DNA of 18,316 nucleotides from Actinomycetes bacterium (GCA_023393755.1 JAEXCA010000202.1:1-18316), one strand, 5' to 3'. Shown: positions 1 to 7,418, counted from the first letter of the stretch. Notes: a model not told the origin generated them from the sequence alone. Translations and numbers: made by a program.

Positions 1-128
1 ACCGCCTGGAGCCGCTCCATCGCCTGCTCATGGATTGCCGGTGCGAAACCCGGCGCCGCGAACGACGGCGACACCACCGCGACCCGATCCCCGGCCGCCG
101 CCTTGCGGGGCGCCATCAGGTCCACCAC
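1..128 (-). CDS. S66-family LD-carboxypeptidase, N-terminal fragment
   Basis: Only the first ~42 codons are inside the window; the gene continues beyond position 1. From the GTG at 128 it reads VVDLMAPRKAAAGDRVAVVS, followed by PSFAAPGFAPAIHEQAMERL. The GDRVAVVSPS block is the N-terminal signature of peptidase family S66 (LD-carboxypeptidase/MccF). These cytoplasmic serine enzymes cut the L-D bond of murein tetrapeptides or process peptide antibiotics. The catalytic Ser-Glu-His residues lie outside the window and cannot be checked. The start is set by AAGGAG five bases before GTG 128; GTG 125 and ATG 116 are in-frame alternatives. It is transcribed divergently from the dehydrogenase operon and shares the 129-308 regulatory region with it. 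Confidence 0.72.
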   Translation of the reverse strand, partial: MVDLMAPRKAAAGDRVAVVSPSFAAPGFAPAIHEQAMERLQA

Positions 129-220
129 GGTCGCTCCTTCCCCTCGCACCCTTCACGCCCAGTGTCACAGAATGCGGCCGGACGTCGCGCGAGGGTCGGC
201 CTCGCCAGCACCTCTGCGCA

Positions 221-235
221 GCCCGTAGTACGGGC
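221..235. promoter_or_regulatory. Perfect 7+1+7 palindrome, possible operator
   Basis: GCCCGTA G TACGGGC is a perfect dyad around one central base. It lies seven bases upstream of the -35 box of the dehydrogenase promoter and about 95 bp upstream of the divergent S66 gene. It could be a second regulator site in this shared region, or it could be chance in GC-rich DNA. Confidence 0.35.
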
Positions 236-242
236 GGGTGGG

Positions 243-272
243 TTGACACTTATGGTTACGTAACCGTAAGTT
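243..272 (+). promoter_or_regulatory. Promoter of the 2-oxoacid dehydrogenase operon
   Basis: TTGACA at 243-248 is followed by an 18-bp spacer and TAAGTT at 267-272, a good sigma70/SigA-type pair (TANNNT -10). Transcription would begin near 279, leaving a ~30-nt leader with GAGGAG at 299-304 before ATG 309. The spacer and -10 are covered by the palindrome at 248-271, so a bound repressor would occlude RNA polymerase. Confidence 0.65.
248..271. promoter_or_regulatory. 24-bp near-perfect palindromic operator
   Basis: The core GGTTACGTAACC (254-265) is a perfect 12-bp palindrome. It extends to 24 bp with arms ACTTA/TAAGT and only one mismatched pair (253/266). The size and spacing are like operators of TetR-family repressors of acyl-CoA and branched-chain amino acid catabolism in actinobacteria. 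It lies between the -35 and -10 boxes, implying repression. The regulator is not encoded in this window, and its family is inference. Confidence 0.6.
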
Positions 273-308
273 AGCTCGAACGCCCCGTCCCGACCCCCGA
301 GGAGACCC

Positions 309-1424
309 ATGGTTGCCGGCGACGACTTTGTCCAGTTGCTCGACCAGGCGGGAAACCGCGTCGACCACCCCGACTTCAGCTTCACCGGCACTGACACCGA
401 CATCGCCGCCAGCCTGCGCGACATGGTGCTCACCCGCCGGTTCGATGCCGAGGCCACCGCGCTGCAGCGCAAAGGTGAACTCGGGCTGTGGCCACCGTCG
501 CTTGGCCAGGAGGCCGCGCAGGTCGGTTCGGCCAAGGCGATCGCCGACGCCGACCAGATCGTCCCGTCCTACCGCGAGCACGGTGTGGCCTGGGTGCGCG
601 GGGTCGACATGGTGGCTCTGCTCAATGTCTTCCGCGGCTCGGGCATGGTCGACTACGACTCCCGGGCGTCCCGGTTCCACCTGTACTCCTGGGTGATCGG
701 CGCCCATGCGCTGTCGGCGGTCGGGATGGGCATGGCGCTGCAGCGGGACGGCAGGGTCGGCAACGACGACCCGGCCGAGAACGCGGCCGTCATCACCTAC
801 TTCGGCGACGGCGCCACCTGCCAGGGGGACGTGAACGAGGCCTTCGTCTTCGCCGGCTCGTTCGGCGCCCCGGTGGTGTTCTTCATCCAGAACAACCAGT
901 ACGCGATCTCCGAGCCGATCGCGCTGCAGTCGAAGATCCCGCTCTACAAGCGGGCCGGCGGCTTCGGCTTCCCCGGCATCCGGGTGGACGGCAATGACGT
1001 CCTGGCCTGCGAGGCGGTCACCCGCTGGGCACTGGAGCGCGCCCGCCGCGGCGAGGGCCCGGCGTTCATCGAGGCCTACACCTACCGGATGGGCGCCCAC
1101 ACCACGTCCGACGATCCGACCAAGTACCGCCGCGCCGAGGAGACCGAACGCTGGCGGGCGAAGGACCCGATCGAGCGGGTGAAGAACTACCTGCTGAACC
1201 AGGGCGCCATCGACCAGCGGTGGCTGGACGACCTGGAGGCCGAGGCCGAGGCCTACGGTGAGAAGCTGCGGGCCGACTGCGCCGCCATCCCCGAGCCCGA
1301 TCTGGCCGACTGGTGGGAGCGGGTGTACGCCGAGACCCCGTCCGCCCTGCTGGCGGAGCGGGACGAGTACCTCGCCTACCGGGCGTCCTTCGACGTCTCG
1401 GGCTCGACCACCGGGGAGGCCTGA
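309..1424 (+). CDS. pdhA: 2-oxoacid (pyruvate or branched-chain) dehydrogenase E1 alpha subunit
   Basis: This is a 371-aa thiamine-diphosphate E1alpha subunit. With E1beta it decarboxylates a 2-oxoacid and passes the acyl group to the lipoyl arm of E2. The ThDP/Mg motif is complete: GDG at residues 166-168, ending in NN at 195-196 within FFIQNNQYAISEP. The segment YRMGAHTTSDDPTKYR is the conserved phosphorylation-loop region of E1alpha, and LGQEAAQVGSA is the usual N-terminal block. Length matches the family. The start is supported by GAGGAG four bases upstream. It is the first gene of a three-gene operon; E1beta begins one base after its stop. Pyruvate and branched-chain oxoacid enzymes are hard to separate by eye, so the symbol is provisional (bkdA is the alternative). 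No E3 gene is nearby, so dihydrolipoamide dehydrogenase must come from elsewhere. Confidence 0.9.
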   Translation: MVAGDDFVQLLDQAGNRVDHPDFSFTGTDTDIAASLRDMVLTRRFDAEATALQRKGELGLWPPSLGQEAAQVGSAKAIADADQIVPSYREHGVAWVRGVDMVALLNVFRGSGMVDYDSRASRFHLYSWVIGAHALSAVGMGMALQRDGRVGNDDPAENAAVITYFGDGATCQGDVNEAFVFAGSFGAPVVFFIQNNQYAISEPIALQSKIPLYKRAGGFGFPGIRVDGNDVLACEAVTRWALERARRGEGPAFIEAYTYRMGAHTTSDDPTKYRRAEETERWRAKDPIERVKNYLLNQGAIDQRWLDDLEAEAEAYGEKLRADCAAIPEPDLADWWERVYAETPSALLAERDEYLAYRASFDVSGSTTGEA

Positions 1425-1425
1425 G

Positions 1426-2400
1426 ATGGCGACCATGACCATGGTGAAGGCCCTGAACGCGGGGCTGCGGCGGGCGCTGGCCGCCGACCCCAAGGTGCTG
1501 CTGGCCGGTGAGGACATCGGCAACCTGGGCGGCGTCTTCCGGGTGACCGAGGGTTTGAAGGCCGAGTTCGGCGGCGATCGGGTGATCGACACCCCGCTGG
1601 CCGAATCCGGGATCGTCGGGACGTGCCTGGGCCTGGCGCTGGGCGGCTACCGTCCGGTGGTGGAGATCCAGTTCGACGGCTTCGTCTTCCCGGCCAGCAA
1701 CCAGATCATCACCCAGGTCGCGCGGCAGTACCACCGCTCGCACGGCCGGCTGAACGTGCCAATGGTGATCCGGCTGCCCTACGGCGGCGGGATCGGCGCT
1801 GTCGAGCACCACAGCGAATCCCCGGAGACCTACTTCGCGCACACCCCCGGATTGAAGGTGGTGGCCTGCGCGACCCCGTCCGACGCCTACTGGATGATCC
1901 AGCAGGCGATCTCCTCGCCCGACCCGGTCATCTTCATGGAGCCCAAGCGGCGCTACCACGAGAAGGGCGAGGTGGACGTCGACGCGGTCCCGATGCCGCT
2001 GCACCAGGCCCGGGTGGTGAAGCAGGGCAAGGATCTCACCGTGCTGTGTTGGGGCGGCATGGTGCGTCCCTGTGTGGAGGCGGCGATCGTGGCCGCCGAC
2101 GAGGGCAAGGACCTGGAGGTGATCGACCTGCGGACCATCTCGCCGCTGGACGACGACACCATCCTCACCTCGGTGGCCAAGACCGGTCGGGCCGTGGTGG
2201 TCCACGAGGCGATGGGGACGCTGGGGATGGGCGCCGAACTCGCCGCCCGGATCCAGGAGCGCTGCTTCTACGCCCTGCAGGCCCCGGTGCTGCGGGTGAC
2301 CGGCTACGACATGCCCTACCCGCCCAACCGCGCCGAAGCCGAGTACCTGCCCGACCTCGACCGCGTCCTGGACGCCGTCGACCGCTCGCTGGCCTACTGA
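1426..2400 (+). CDS. pdhB: 2-oxoacid dehydrogenase E1 beta subunit
   Basis: This 324-aa transketolase-like subunit partners E1alpha in the ThDP-dependent decarboxylase heterotetramer. Visible family blocks are LLAGEDIGNLGGVFRVTEGL near the N-terminus, DTPLAESGIVGTCLGLALGG, EIQFDGFVFPASNQI, RLPYGGGIGAVEHHSESPE (the EHHS histidines near the active site), a central VIFMEPKRRYHEKG, and the C-terminal transketolase domain with EVIDLRTISPLDDDTI. GGGGAGG at 1413-1419 lies inside the end of E1alpha and serves ATG 1426. ATGs at 1435 and 1441 are in-frame alternatives. Spacing to E1alpha is a single base, so translation is probably coupled. The substrate could be pyruvate or branched-chain 2-oxoacids; bkdB is the alternative symbol. 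Confidence 0.9.
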   Translation: MATMTMVKALNAGLRRALAADPKVLLAGEDIGNLGGVFRVTEGLKAEFGGDRVIDTPLAESGIVGTCLGLALGGYRPVVEIQFDGFVFPASNQIITQVARQYHRSHGRLNVPMVIRLPYGGGIGAVEHHSESPETYFAHTPGLKVVACATPSDAYWMIQQAISSPDPVIFMEPKRRYHEKGEVDVDAVPMPLHQARVVKQGKDLTVLCWGGMVRPCVEAAIVAADEGKDLEVIDLRTISPLDDDTILTSVAKTGRAVVVHEAMGTLGMGAELAARIQERCFYALQAPVLRVTGYDMPYPPNRAEAEYLPDLDRVLDAVDRSLAY

Positions 2401-2410
2401 GGAGAAGAAC

Positions 2411-3997
2411 GTGTACGAGTTCAAGCTGCCCGATCCGGGCGAGGGCCTGCTCGAGGCCGAGATCGTCTCCTGGAAGGTGGCGGTCGGCGACAAGGTCGCG
2501 GTGAACGACATCCTGCTGGAGATCGAGACCGCCAAGAGCCTGGTCGAACTGCCCAGCCCGTTCGCCGGGACGGTGCTGGCCATCCTGGTCGGTGAGGGTG
2601 ACCTGGTGGACGTGGGGACTCCCATCGTCCGGATCGGGGATCCGAGCGAGATCGCGGACGCCGGACAACCCTTCGAGACTCCGCCTGCGGCGGACCTCAG
2701 GGATCGTCCAGCTGCCGACCAAACGATCCCTGAGGTCGCCCAAGGGGCGAGTCGGGATGCCTTGCGGCATCCAGGCATCCTCCTCGGCGAGAGTGAACAA
2801 GCTCACTCTCCGCTCTCGTCGTCGCCTTCCGAAGGGTCGTCCGCTCCATCGGTCTCCGGCAGCGTCCAAGACTCCAACGGCAACTCCGTGGAACCGGAGA
2901 AGGCCCCGGCCATGCTGGTCGGCTACGGCGCCAAGCCGGGTGCGGTGACCCGCCGGGCCCGCAAGCGCGGTGCCGTCCTGGCCACCCCCGAGACCGACCA
3001 GGTGCACGAGTCCTACGACACCGACCGGCCGGTTTCCCGTCCGGTGGACGAGGTCGCGCCGCTGCACCGGGTGGACGCCACCCCGTCCGGCGAGACCCTG
3101 CCGCCGCCCGGCGAGCCGACCGGCGCCGGCGAGATGCCGCGTCCGCCGTTGGCCAAGCCGCCGGTGCGGCGGGTGGCCCGCGACCTCGGCATCGACCTCA
3201 CCACCATCGCGGGTACCGGGCCGGGCGGCCTGATCACCCACGAGGACGTGATCGCCGCCGCCAGTGGCGCCAAGCTGGACGACCGGCCGGGGGTCGATCA
3301 GCGGGTGCCGCTGCGGGGTGTCCGCCGGGAGATGTTCAAGACCATGACCGCCTCCCTCAACGTCCCCCAGGCCACCGCCTGGGTCGAGGTGGACGTCACC
3401 GGCACGATGGACTTGCTCGGCACGCTGCGCGACCGCCGGGAGTTCCACGGCCTGCGGATCTCGCCGCTGCTGATCGTCGCCAAGGCGGCCTGCCTGGCGA
3501 TCGCTCGCAACCCCGAGATCAACTCCAGCTTCGACGAGAAGCGGGAGGAGATCGTGATCCGCTCGGACGTGAACCTGGGCATCGCAGCGGCCACCCCGCG
3601 CGGTCTGATCGTGCCCAACATCAAGCGGGCCAACCGGTTGGGGCTGCGGGAACTCGCCGAGGCGCTGAACCGGATGGTCGACCTGGCCAAGCAGGGCAGG
3701 GCGCAGCCGGCCGACTTCGCCAACGGCAGCTTCACGATCACCAACGTCGGGGTGTTCGGGATCGACGGCGGTACGCCGATCATGAACCCGGGCGAGGCGG
3801 CGATCCTCTGTGTCGGCACCGTCTCCCGGCGCCCCTGGGTGGTCACCCGGGAAGGCGAGGAGCGGATCGAACCCCGTTCGGTGTTGACCCTGGCGCTGAC
3901 CTTCGACCACCGCCTGGTGGACGGCGAGACCGGCTCTAAGTTCCTCGCGGACGTGGCCGCCATCATGGCCGACCCGGGCCTGGCGCTGCTGTTCTGA
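2411..3997 (+). CDS. Dihydrolipoamide acyltransferase E2 with a palindrome-containing linker
   Basis: This is a 528-aa E2 core subunit. Residues 1-80 are one lipoyl domain; Lys42 in IETAKSLVE is the lipoylation site. Residues ~88-150 are an unusual Ser/His-rich linker encoded by nested palindromes (2671-2835). Residues ~245-280 are the peripheral subunit-binding domain (PPVRRVARDLGIDLTTIAGTGPGG), which holds E1 and E3. Residues ~297-528 are the catalytic CAT-like domain, ending with the active-site motif DHRLVDG. It accepts the acyl group from E1 and transfers it to CoA. The GTG start at 2411 has GGAG six bases upstream, ten bases after the E1beta stop. The linker is longer than usual for a single-lipoyl E2, and its DNA is visibly different from the rest of the gene, but the frame is open throughout, so the protein is probably functional. 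Acetyl versus branched-chain acyl specificity is unresolved. Confidence 0.92.
   Translation: MYEFKLPDPGEGLLEAEIVSWKVAVGDKVAVNDILLEIETAKSLVELPSPFAGTVLAILVGEGDLVDVGTPIVRIGDPSEIADAGQPFETPPAADLRDRPAADQTIPEVAQGASRDALRHPGILLGESEQAHSPLSSSPSEGSSAPSVSGSVQDSNGNSVEPEKAPAMLVGYGAKPGAVTRRARKRGAVLATPETDQVHESYDTDRPVSRPVDEVAPLHRVDATPSGETLPPPGEPTGAGEMPRPPLAKPPVRRVARDLGIDLTTIAGTGPGGLITHEDVIAAASGAKLDDRPGVDQRVPLRGVRREMFKTMTASLNVPQATAWVEVDVTGTMDLLGTLRDRREFHGLRISPLLIVAKAACLAIARNPEINSSFDEKREEIVIRSDVNLGIAAATPRGLIVPNIKRANRLGLRELAEALNRMVDLAKQGRAQPADFANGSFTITNVGVFGIDGGTPIMNPGEAAILCVGTVSRRPWVVTREGEERIEPRSVLTLALTFDHRLVDGETGSKFLADVAAIMADPGLALLF
2677..2753. repeat. Two inverted 31-nt hairpin elements inside the E2 gene
   Basis: Copy A spans 2677-2707 on the + strand and copy B spans 2723-2753 on the - strand. 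Read in the same sense, both are GACTC, a 4-bp arm, a 3-nt loop, a 4-bp arm, then GACCTCAGGGATCGT. The arms differ but compensate: CGCC/GGCG in A and GCCC/GGGC in B. The shared 15-mers also pair with each other (2693-2707 with 2723-2737) without a mismatch. This has the architecture of a REP/BIME-type doublet, but it lies in frame inside coding sequence. Copies elsewhere in this window were not found. Confidence 0.75.
2755..2835. repeat. Further hairpins following the doublet in the E2 linker
   Basis: Three more palindromes follow in order. GGATGCC ttgc GGCATCC is at 2755-2772, with another GGCATCC directly after it at 2774-2780. GAGAGTGA with a 6-nt loop and TCACTCTC is at 2789-2810. CCTTC c GAAGG is at 2825-2835. 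They look like parts of the same inserted block, which would span roughly 2671-2835 and add about 55 residues. Confidence 0.6.
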
Positions 3998-4027
3998 CCC
4001 AGGTCGCCGGCGAGCCCGGGAGTTCGA

Positions 4028-4187
4028 CCGCCGATCTTGTCGATCTCAGCGGTCCGCCGGGCTGACGCTGGTCCGTGTCCGCCGATCTTGTCGATGTGGG
4101 GCCCGGGTTCGGGGCTGACAACAACCACTTCTGCGGACGCGTTCGTCGCCGGCCGGCGGACCCGGCTGGCAACGACAATATCGGCGG
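4028..4187. repeat. Thrice-repeated 14-17 bp motif in the E2/sulfurtransferase spacer
   Basis: CCGCCGATCTTGTCGAT occurs identically at 4028-4044 and 4079-4095, 51 bp apart. An inverted version with one mismatch, GACAATATCGGCGG, is at 4174-4187. The spacer between E2 and the sulfurtransferase (3998-4246) holds no convincing gene. The motif may be a dispersed repeat, a transcription-termination structure (direct and inverted copies can pair), or a protein-binding site. Confidence 0.5.
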
Positions 4188-4233
4188 TCCGGCGGTGGTC
4201 GTGGTCGGGCCGCGGCGGCCCGGCGGTGCGGCG

Positions 4234-4239
4234 TAGAGT
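4234..4239 (+). promoter_or_regulatory. -10 box (TAGAGT) of a probable leaderless transcript
   Basis: TAGAGT ends seven bases before ATG 4247, so the transcript would start at or next to the ATG. The only GGAG is one base from the ATG, too close to act as a ribosome binding site, which favours leaderless translation. Confidence 0.6.
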
Positions 4240-4246
4240 TCGGAGC

Positions 4247-5095
4247 ATGGAGCAGGTGGCCGACCCACGGGCGCGGGTGTTGATCGGAGTGGACGAGTTG
4301 CGCGAGCGGCTCGGGACGCCGGACGCACCCCAGGTGCTGGACGTCCGCTGGCGGCTCGGCGAGCCGGCCGGTGCCGGGCTCGACCGCTATCGCGAGGCCC
4401 ACCTGCCCAGCGCCCGCTTCCTCGATCTCGAGGCCGTGCTGACCGGCCCGCACACCGACCCCCGCCAGGGACGCCACCCGCTGCCCTCCCCCGAGCAGGT
4501 CGCCAACGGGCTCGCCGGGCTCGGGGTCGACCCGGCCCGGGAGATCGTGGTCTACGACGAGCCGGGCTCCTTCGCCGCCGGCCGGGCCTGGTGGGTGCTG
4601 CGCTGGCTGGGGCTGGACGCCCGCGTCCTGGACGGCGGCCTCACCGCCTGGCTGGCCGCCGACGGGCCGGTCGAGCACGGCGATCAGCCGGTCCAGCCGA
4701 GCCTGGTCGGCCCACTCGTCGCCGGGCACCTGCCCACCCTGACCGCCGATCAGGTGGCGGCCTTCGACGGCACCCTGATCGACGTCCGTGCTCCCGAGCG
4801 CTACCGCGGCGAGGTCGAGCCGCTCGACCCCAGGGCCGGGCACATCCCGGGCGCGGTGAACCGTCCGGTCGGCCAGTTCTGGGAGGGGGACGGCACCCTG
4901 CCGGCCGCCGAGAAGCTGACCGAACTCCTCGACCTGCCGGCGGGCGCGCCGGTGGCGGTCTACTGCGGTTCGGGTGTCTCCGCCGCGCAGGAACTGCTGG
5001 CCCTGGCCAGCCTGGGCATCGAGGCCGCGCTCTACCCGCCCTCCTGGTCGGGCTGGTCCGCCGACCCCGACCGTCCGGTGGCGGTGGGGGAGTGA
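4247..5095 (+). CDS. Sulfurtransferase (two-domain rhodanese, thiosulfate/3-mercaptopyruvate type)
   Basis: This 282-aa protein has two rhodanese domains. The N-terminal domain (about 1-135) includes VLDVRWRLGEP, a conserved non-catalytic copy, and EIVVYDEPGSFAAGRAWWVLR. The C-terminal domain (about 150-282) has LIDVRAPERYRGE, AGHIPGAVNRP and the active loop CGSGVSA, with the persulfide cysteine at residue 240. This loop is typical of thiosulfate or 3-mercaptopyruvate sulfurtransferases, which move sulfane sulfur to cyanide or thiols in the cytoplasm. The start at ATG 4247 is chosen because a TAGAGT -10 box ends seven bases before it; upstream in-frame starts would fall in the repeat-bearing spacer. 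Its stop overlaps the start of the racemase gene (GTGA), so it heads a three-gene operon. Confidence 0.88.
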   Translation: MEQVADPRARVLIGVDELRERLGTPDAPQVLDVRWRLGEPAGAGLDRYREAHLPSARFLDLEAVLTGPHTDPRQGRHPLPSPEQVANGLAGLGVDPAREIVVYDEPGSFAAGRAWWVLRWLGLDARVLDGGLTAWLAADGPVEHGDQPVQPSLVGPLVAGHLPTLTADQVAAFDGTLIDVRAPERYRGEVEPLDPRAGHIPGAVNRPVGQFWEGDGTLPAAEKLTELLDLPAGAPVAVYCGSGVSAAQELLALASLGIEAALYPPSWSGWSADPDRPVAVGE

Positions 5096-6210
5096 TCGAG
5101 ACCCCCTCCCTGGCCACCACCCGGCTCGACCACATCGCGGCCAACCTGGCCGCCGTCCGGGCCCGGGTCGGCGACCGTCAGGTCCTGGTGGCGGTGAAGG
5201 CGGACGGCTACGGGCACGGCGCCGTCGAGGTCAGCCGCCAGCTGCAGCGCACCGGCCTGGCCGACCAGTTCGGGGTGGCCACGGTCGGCGAGGGCGTGGA
5301 GCTGCGGCAGGCCGGCATCACCCTGCCGATCCTGAAGCTCTCGGTCTCCCGCGGGCCCGAGGTCGCCGCAGCGGTCGCGCACGACCTCGTGCTCGTGGTG
5401 GTGGACGAGGCCTCGATCGTCGAGGCCGGCGACGCCGGCCGGGCGGCGGGCCGCGAGGTGGCGGTGCACCTCAAGGTGGACACCGGGATGCGCCGGATCG
5501 GCTGCGAGCCCGGGGACGCGCTCCGGCTGGCGGCGCTGATCCGGGACACCCCCGGCGTCCGGCTGGCGGGCGTGATGTCCCATCTGCCGGTTTCGGACGT
5601 GCCCGAGGGGGACGCGTTCACCGCGTCCGCCATCGCCCGCTTCGGGGAGGTGGCCGCCGCGCTCGAGGCCGAGCACGGCCCGCTGGTGAAGCACCTGGCC
5701 AACTCCGGCGGCGTCCTGGCCCATCCGGAGAGCTGGTTCGACCTGGTGCGGCCGGGGGTGATGGCCTACGGCTACTACCCCGACCGCAGCACGCCGCGCA
5801 CCGTCCCGCTGCTGCCCGGGCTGGAGTGGCGCAGCCGGGTGACCTTCGTGAAGCCGATCCAGGCCGGCGAGACGGTCGGCTACGGACGGACCTGGACGGC
5901 TCCCACCGACACCTGGCTGGCGACGGTGGCGATCGGCTACGGGGACGGCTACTCCCGTTCGCTCTCCAACCGCGGCCGGATGCTGGTCAACGGCCGGTCC
6001 TACCCGATCGTGGGCCGGGTGAGCATGGACCAGACCACGATCGACCTCGGTCCGGAGCCCACCGTCGCGGTCGGCGACGACGTGGTGCTGATCGGCCGCA
6101 GCGGGGACGAGGAGATCACCGTCGCCGAACTCGCCGACCTGCAGGGCACGATCACCTACGAGGTGACCTGCGCGATCGGCCGCCGGGTGGCCTGGGAGTA
6201 TCGCCGGTGA
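5092..6210 (+). CDS. alr: Alanine racemase (PLP-dependent)
   Basis: This 372-aa fold-type III PLP enzyme interconverts L- and D-alanine and supplies D-alanine for peptidoglycan. The PLP lysine lies in VAVKADGYGHGA near residue 36. HLKVDTGMRRIG is the conserved block that includes the carbamylated-lysine position, and the catalytic tyrosine region is AIGYGDGYSRS in the C-terminal beta domain. GRVSMDQTTID is also characteristic. Length is normal. It starts at GTG 5092, whose GTGA overlaps the sulfurtransferase stop, and it ends in another GTGA overlap with the transporter, so the three are probably co-translated. The usual partners murF, tsaE and tsaB are not nearby. Whether this is the only alr in the genome cannot be judged from here. 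Confidence 0.93.
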   Translation: MIETPSLATTRLDHIAANLAAVRARVGDRQVLVAVKADGYGHGAVEVSRQLQRTGLADQFGVATVGEGVELRQAGITLPILKLSVSRGPEVAAAVAHDLVLVVVDEASIVEAGDAGRAAGREVAVHLKVDTGMRRIGCEPGDALRLAALIRDTPGVRLAGVMSHLPVSDVPEGDAFTASAIARFGEVAAALEAEHGPLVKHLANSGGVLAHPESWFDLVRPGVMAYGYYPDRSTPRTVPLLPGLEWRSRVTFVKPIQAGETVGYGRTWTAPTDTWLATVAIGYGDGYSRSLSNRGRMLVNGRSYPIVGRVSMDQTTIDLGPEPTVAVGDDVVLIGRSGDEEITVAELADLQGTITYEVTCAIGRRVAWEYRR

Positions 6211-7418
6211 CCCAGGACACCCAACGGGTGCGGACGGTCCGCACCCGGGGATACTGGATCGCCCTGCTCGCCGTGGTGCTGATCTCGGCCAACCTCCGGC
6301 CCGGGGCGACCTCCGTCGGCCCGCTGCTCGCCGAGATCCTGGCGGAGCTGGGCCAGAGCCCGACCTGGGGCGGGCTGCTGGCCGCGATGCCCGGGATCTG
6401 CTTCGCCGTCTTCGGCGCCTTCGCGGTCGCCGTCGCCGTCCGGGTCGGGCTGACCTACGCGCTGTGGTGGGGCATGGTCGCCACCGCCGTCGGTCTCGCG
6501 CTGCGCCCCTGGATACCGGACGCGCTGGTCTTCCTCGGCCTCACCGCCCTGGCCTTCGCAGGCATGGGCATGGGCAACGTGTTGCTGCCCGCCTACATCA
6601 AGCGCCGGTTCCCCGATCAGGTCCCGCTGCTGATGGCGATCTACGGCTCGCTGCTGGCGGTCGGGGCCACGCTGGGCAGCCTGCTGGCGCTGCCGGTGGC
6701 GGCGGTCGCGCCGGGTGGCTGGCGGGGTTCGCTGGCCGTCTGGGGCGTCACCGCCGCGGTGGCCGGCGTCCCGATGCTGCTGATCGCGCTGCGCGAGGGC
6801 TCCCGCAGGCTGGGCTCCCGGCGGCACGAACGCGGTCCCAGCCTGTTGCGTTCCCGTCACGCGGTGGCGCTGGGGATCTTCTTCGGGGTGCAGTCGATGC
6901 ATGCCTACACCCAGTTCGGCTGGACGGCCCAGATGTTCCGCGACGGCGGGGTGGAGCGGGAGTACGCCGGGCTGCTGGTCGCCCTGCTCGCCGGACTGGG
7001 CATCGTCACCGGGTTGGTGATGCCGCTGGTGGTGGCCCGGGTGCGCGATCTGCGCTGGGTGGTGGTGGCGCTCGGCCTGCTGCTGGTGGGCGGCTACCTT
7101 GGCCTGCTGTACGTTCCGGCCACGGCCAGCTGGCTCTGGGCCGCCGGCCTGGGGCTCTCCGGTGCGGCCTTCCCGATGTCCCTCTCCCTGATCACCGCCC
7201 GGACCAGGGATCCGCACGTCACCGCCCGGCTGTCCGGCTTCAGCCAGACCATCGGATACTCGCTGGCCGCCACCGGCCCGTTGCTGGTCGGCGTGATGCT
7301 GGCCGCCACCGGCGGCTGGACCATCCCGCTGTGGGTGCTGATCGCCACCACGGTGGTGATGGTGTGGGCGGGCCTGATCGCGTCCTCGCCCGGCTACGTG
7401 GACGACGAACTCTCCTGA
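6207..7418 (+). CDS. MFS transporter, CynX/NimT-like
   Basis: This is a 403-aa integral membrane protein with about twelve hydrophobic segments and a short cytoplasmic N-terminus. Segment 1 (residues ~15-35) is followed by the block NLRPGATSVGPLL. This LRP-x-x-x-x-VGPLL pattern is typical of the CynX/NimT branch of the major facilitator superfamily (cyanate, 2-nitroimidazole and related small-solute exporters). A cytoplasmic loop rich in Arg (REGSRRLGSRRHERG) separates the two six-helix halves. The GTG start at 6207 overlaps the racemase stop as GTGA, with GGGAG eight bases upstream. Coupling to a sulfurtransferase raises the possibility of a cyanide/cyanate or sulfur-compound role, but the substrate cannot be read from sequence. 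Confidence 0.85.
   Translation: MTQDTQRVRTVRTRGYWIALLAVVLISANLRPGATSVGPLLAEILAELGQSPTWGGLLAAMPGICFAVFGAFAVAVAVRVGLTYALWWGMVATAVGLALRPWIPDALVFLGLTALAFAGMGMGNVLLPAYIKRRFPDQVPLLMAIYGSLLAVGATLGSLLALPVAAVAPGGWRGSLAVWGVTAAVAGVPMLLIALREGSRRLGSRRHERGPSLLRSRHAVALGIFFGVQSMHAYTQFGWTAQMFRDGGVEREYAGLLVALLAGLGIVTGLVMPLVVARVRDLRWVVVALGLLLVGGYLGLLYVPATASWLWAAGLGLSGAAFPMSLSLITARTRDPHVTARLSGFSQTIGYSLAATGPLLVGVMLAATGGWTIPLWVLIATTVVMVWAGLIASSPGYVDDELS

Noticed and set aside
165..1592. Long open frame on the minus strand opposite E1alpha
   Set aside because: It is antisense to a gene with complete ThDP motifs; the open frame follows from GC-rich codon bias and has no recognisable domain.
2671..2835. Frame-disrupting insertion making E2 a pseudogene
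   Set aside because: The reading frame stays open through the palindromes, and all downstream domains and the DHRLVDG motif are intact.
1066..3910. Overlapping long minus-strand frames opposite E1beta and E2
   Set aside because: Low-complexity Arg/Gly/His-rich translations without domains, antisense to well-supported genes.
4037..4246. Extended N-terminus of the sulfurtransferase
   Set aside because: The extension covers the repeated CCGCCGATCTTGTC motifs and lies before the TAGAGT box; family members start near ATG 4247.
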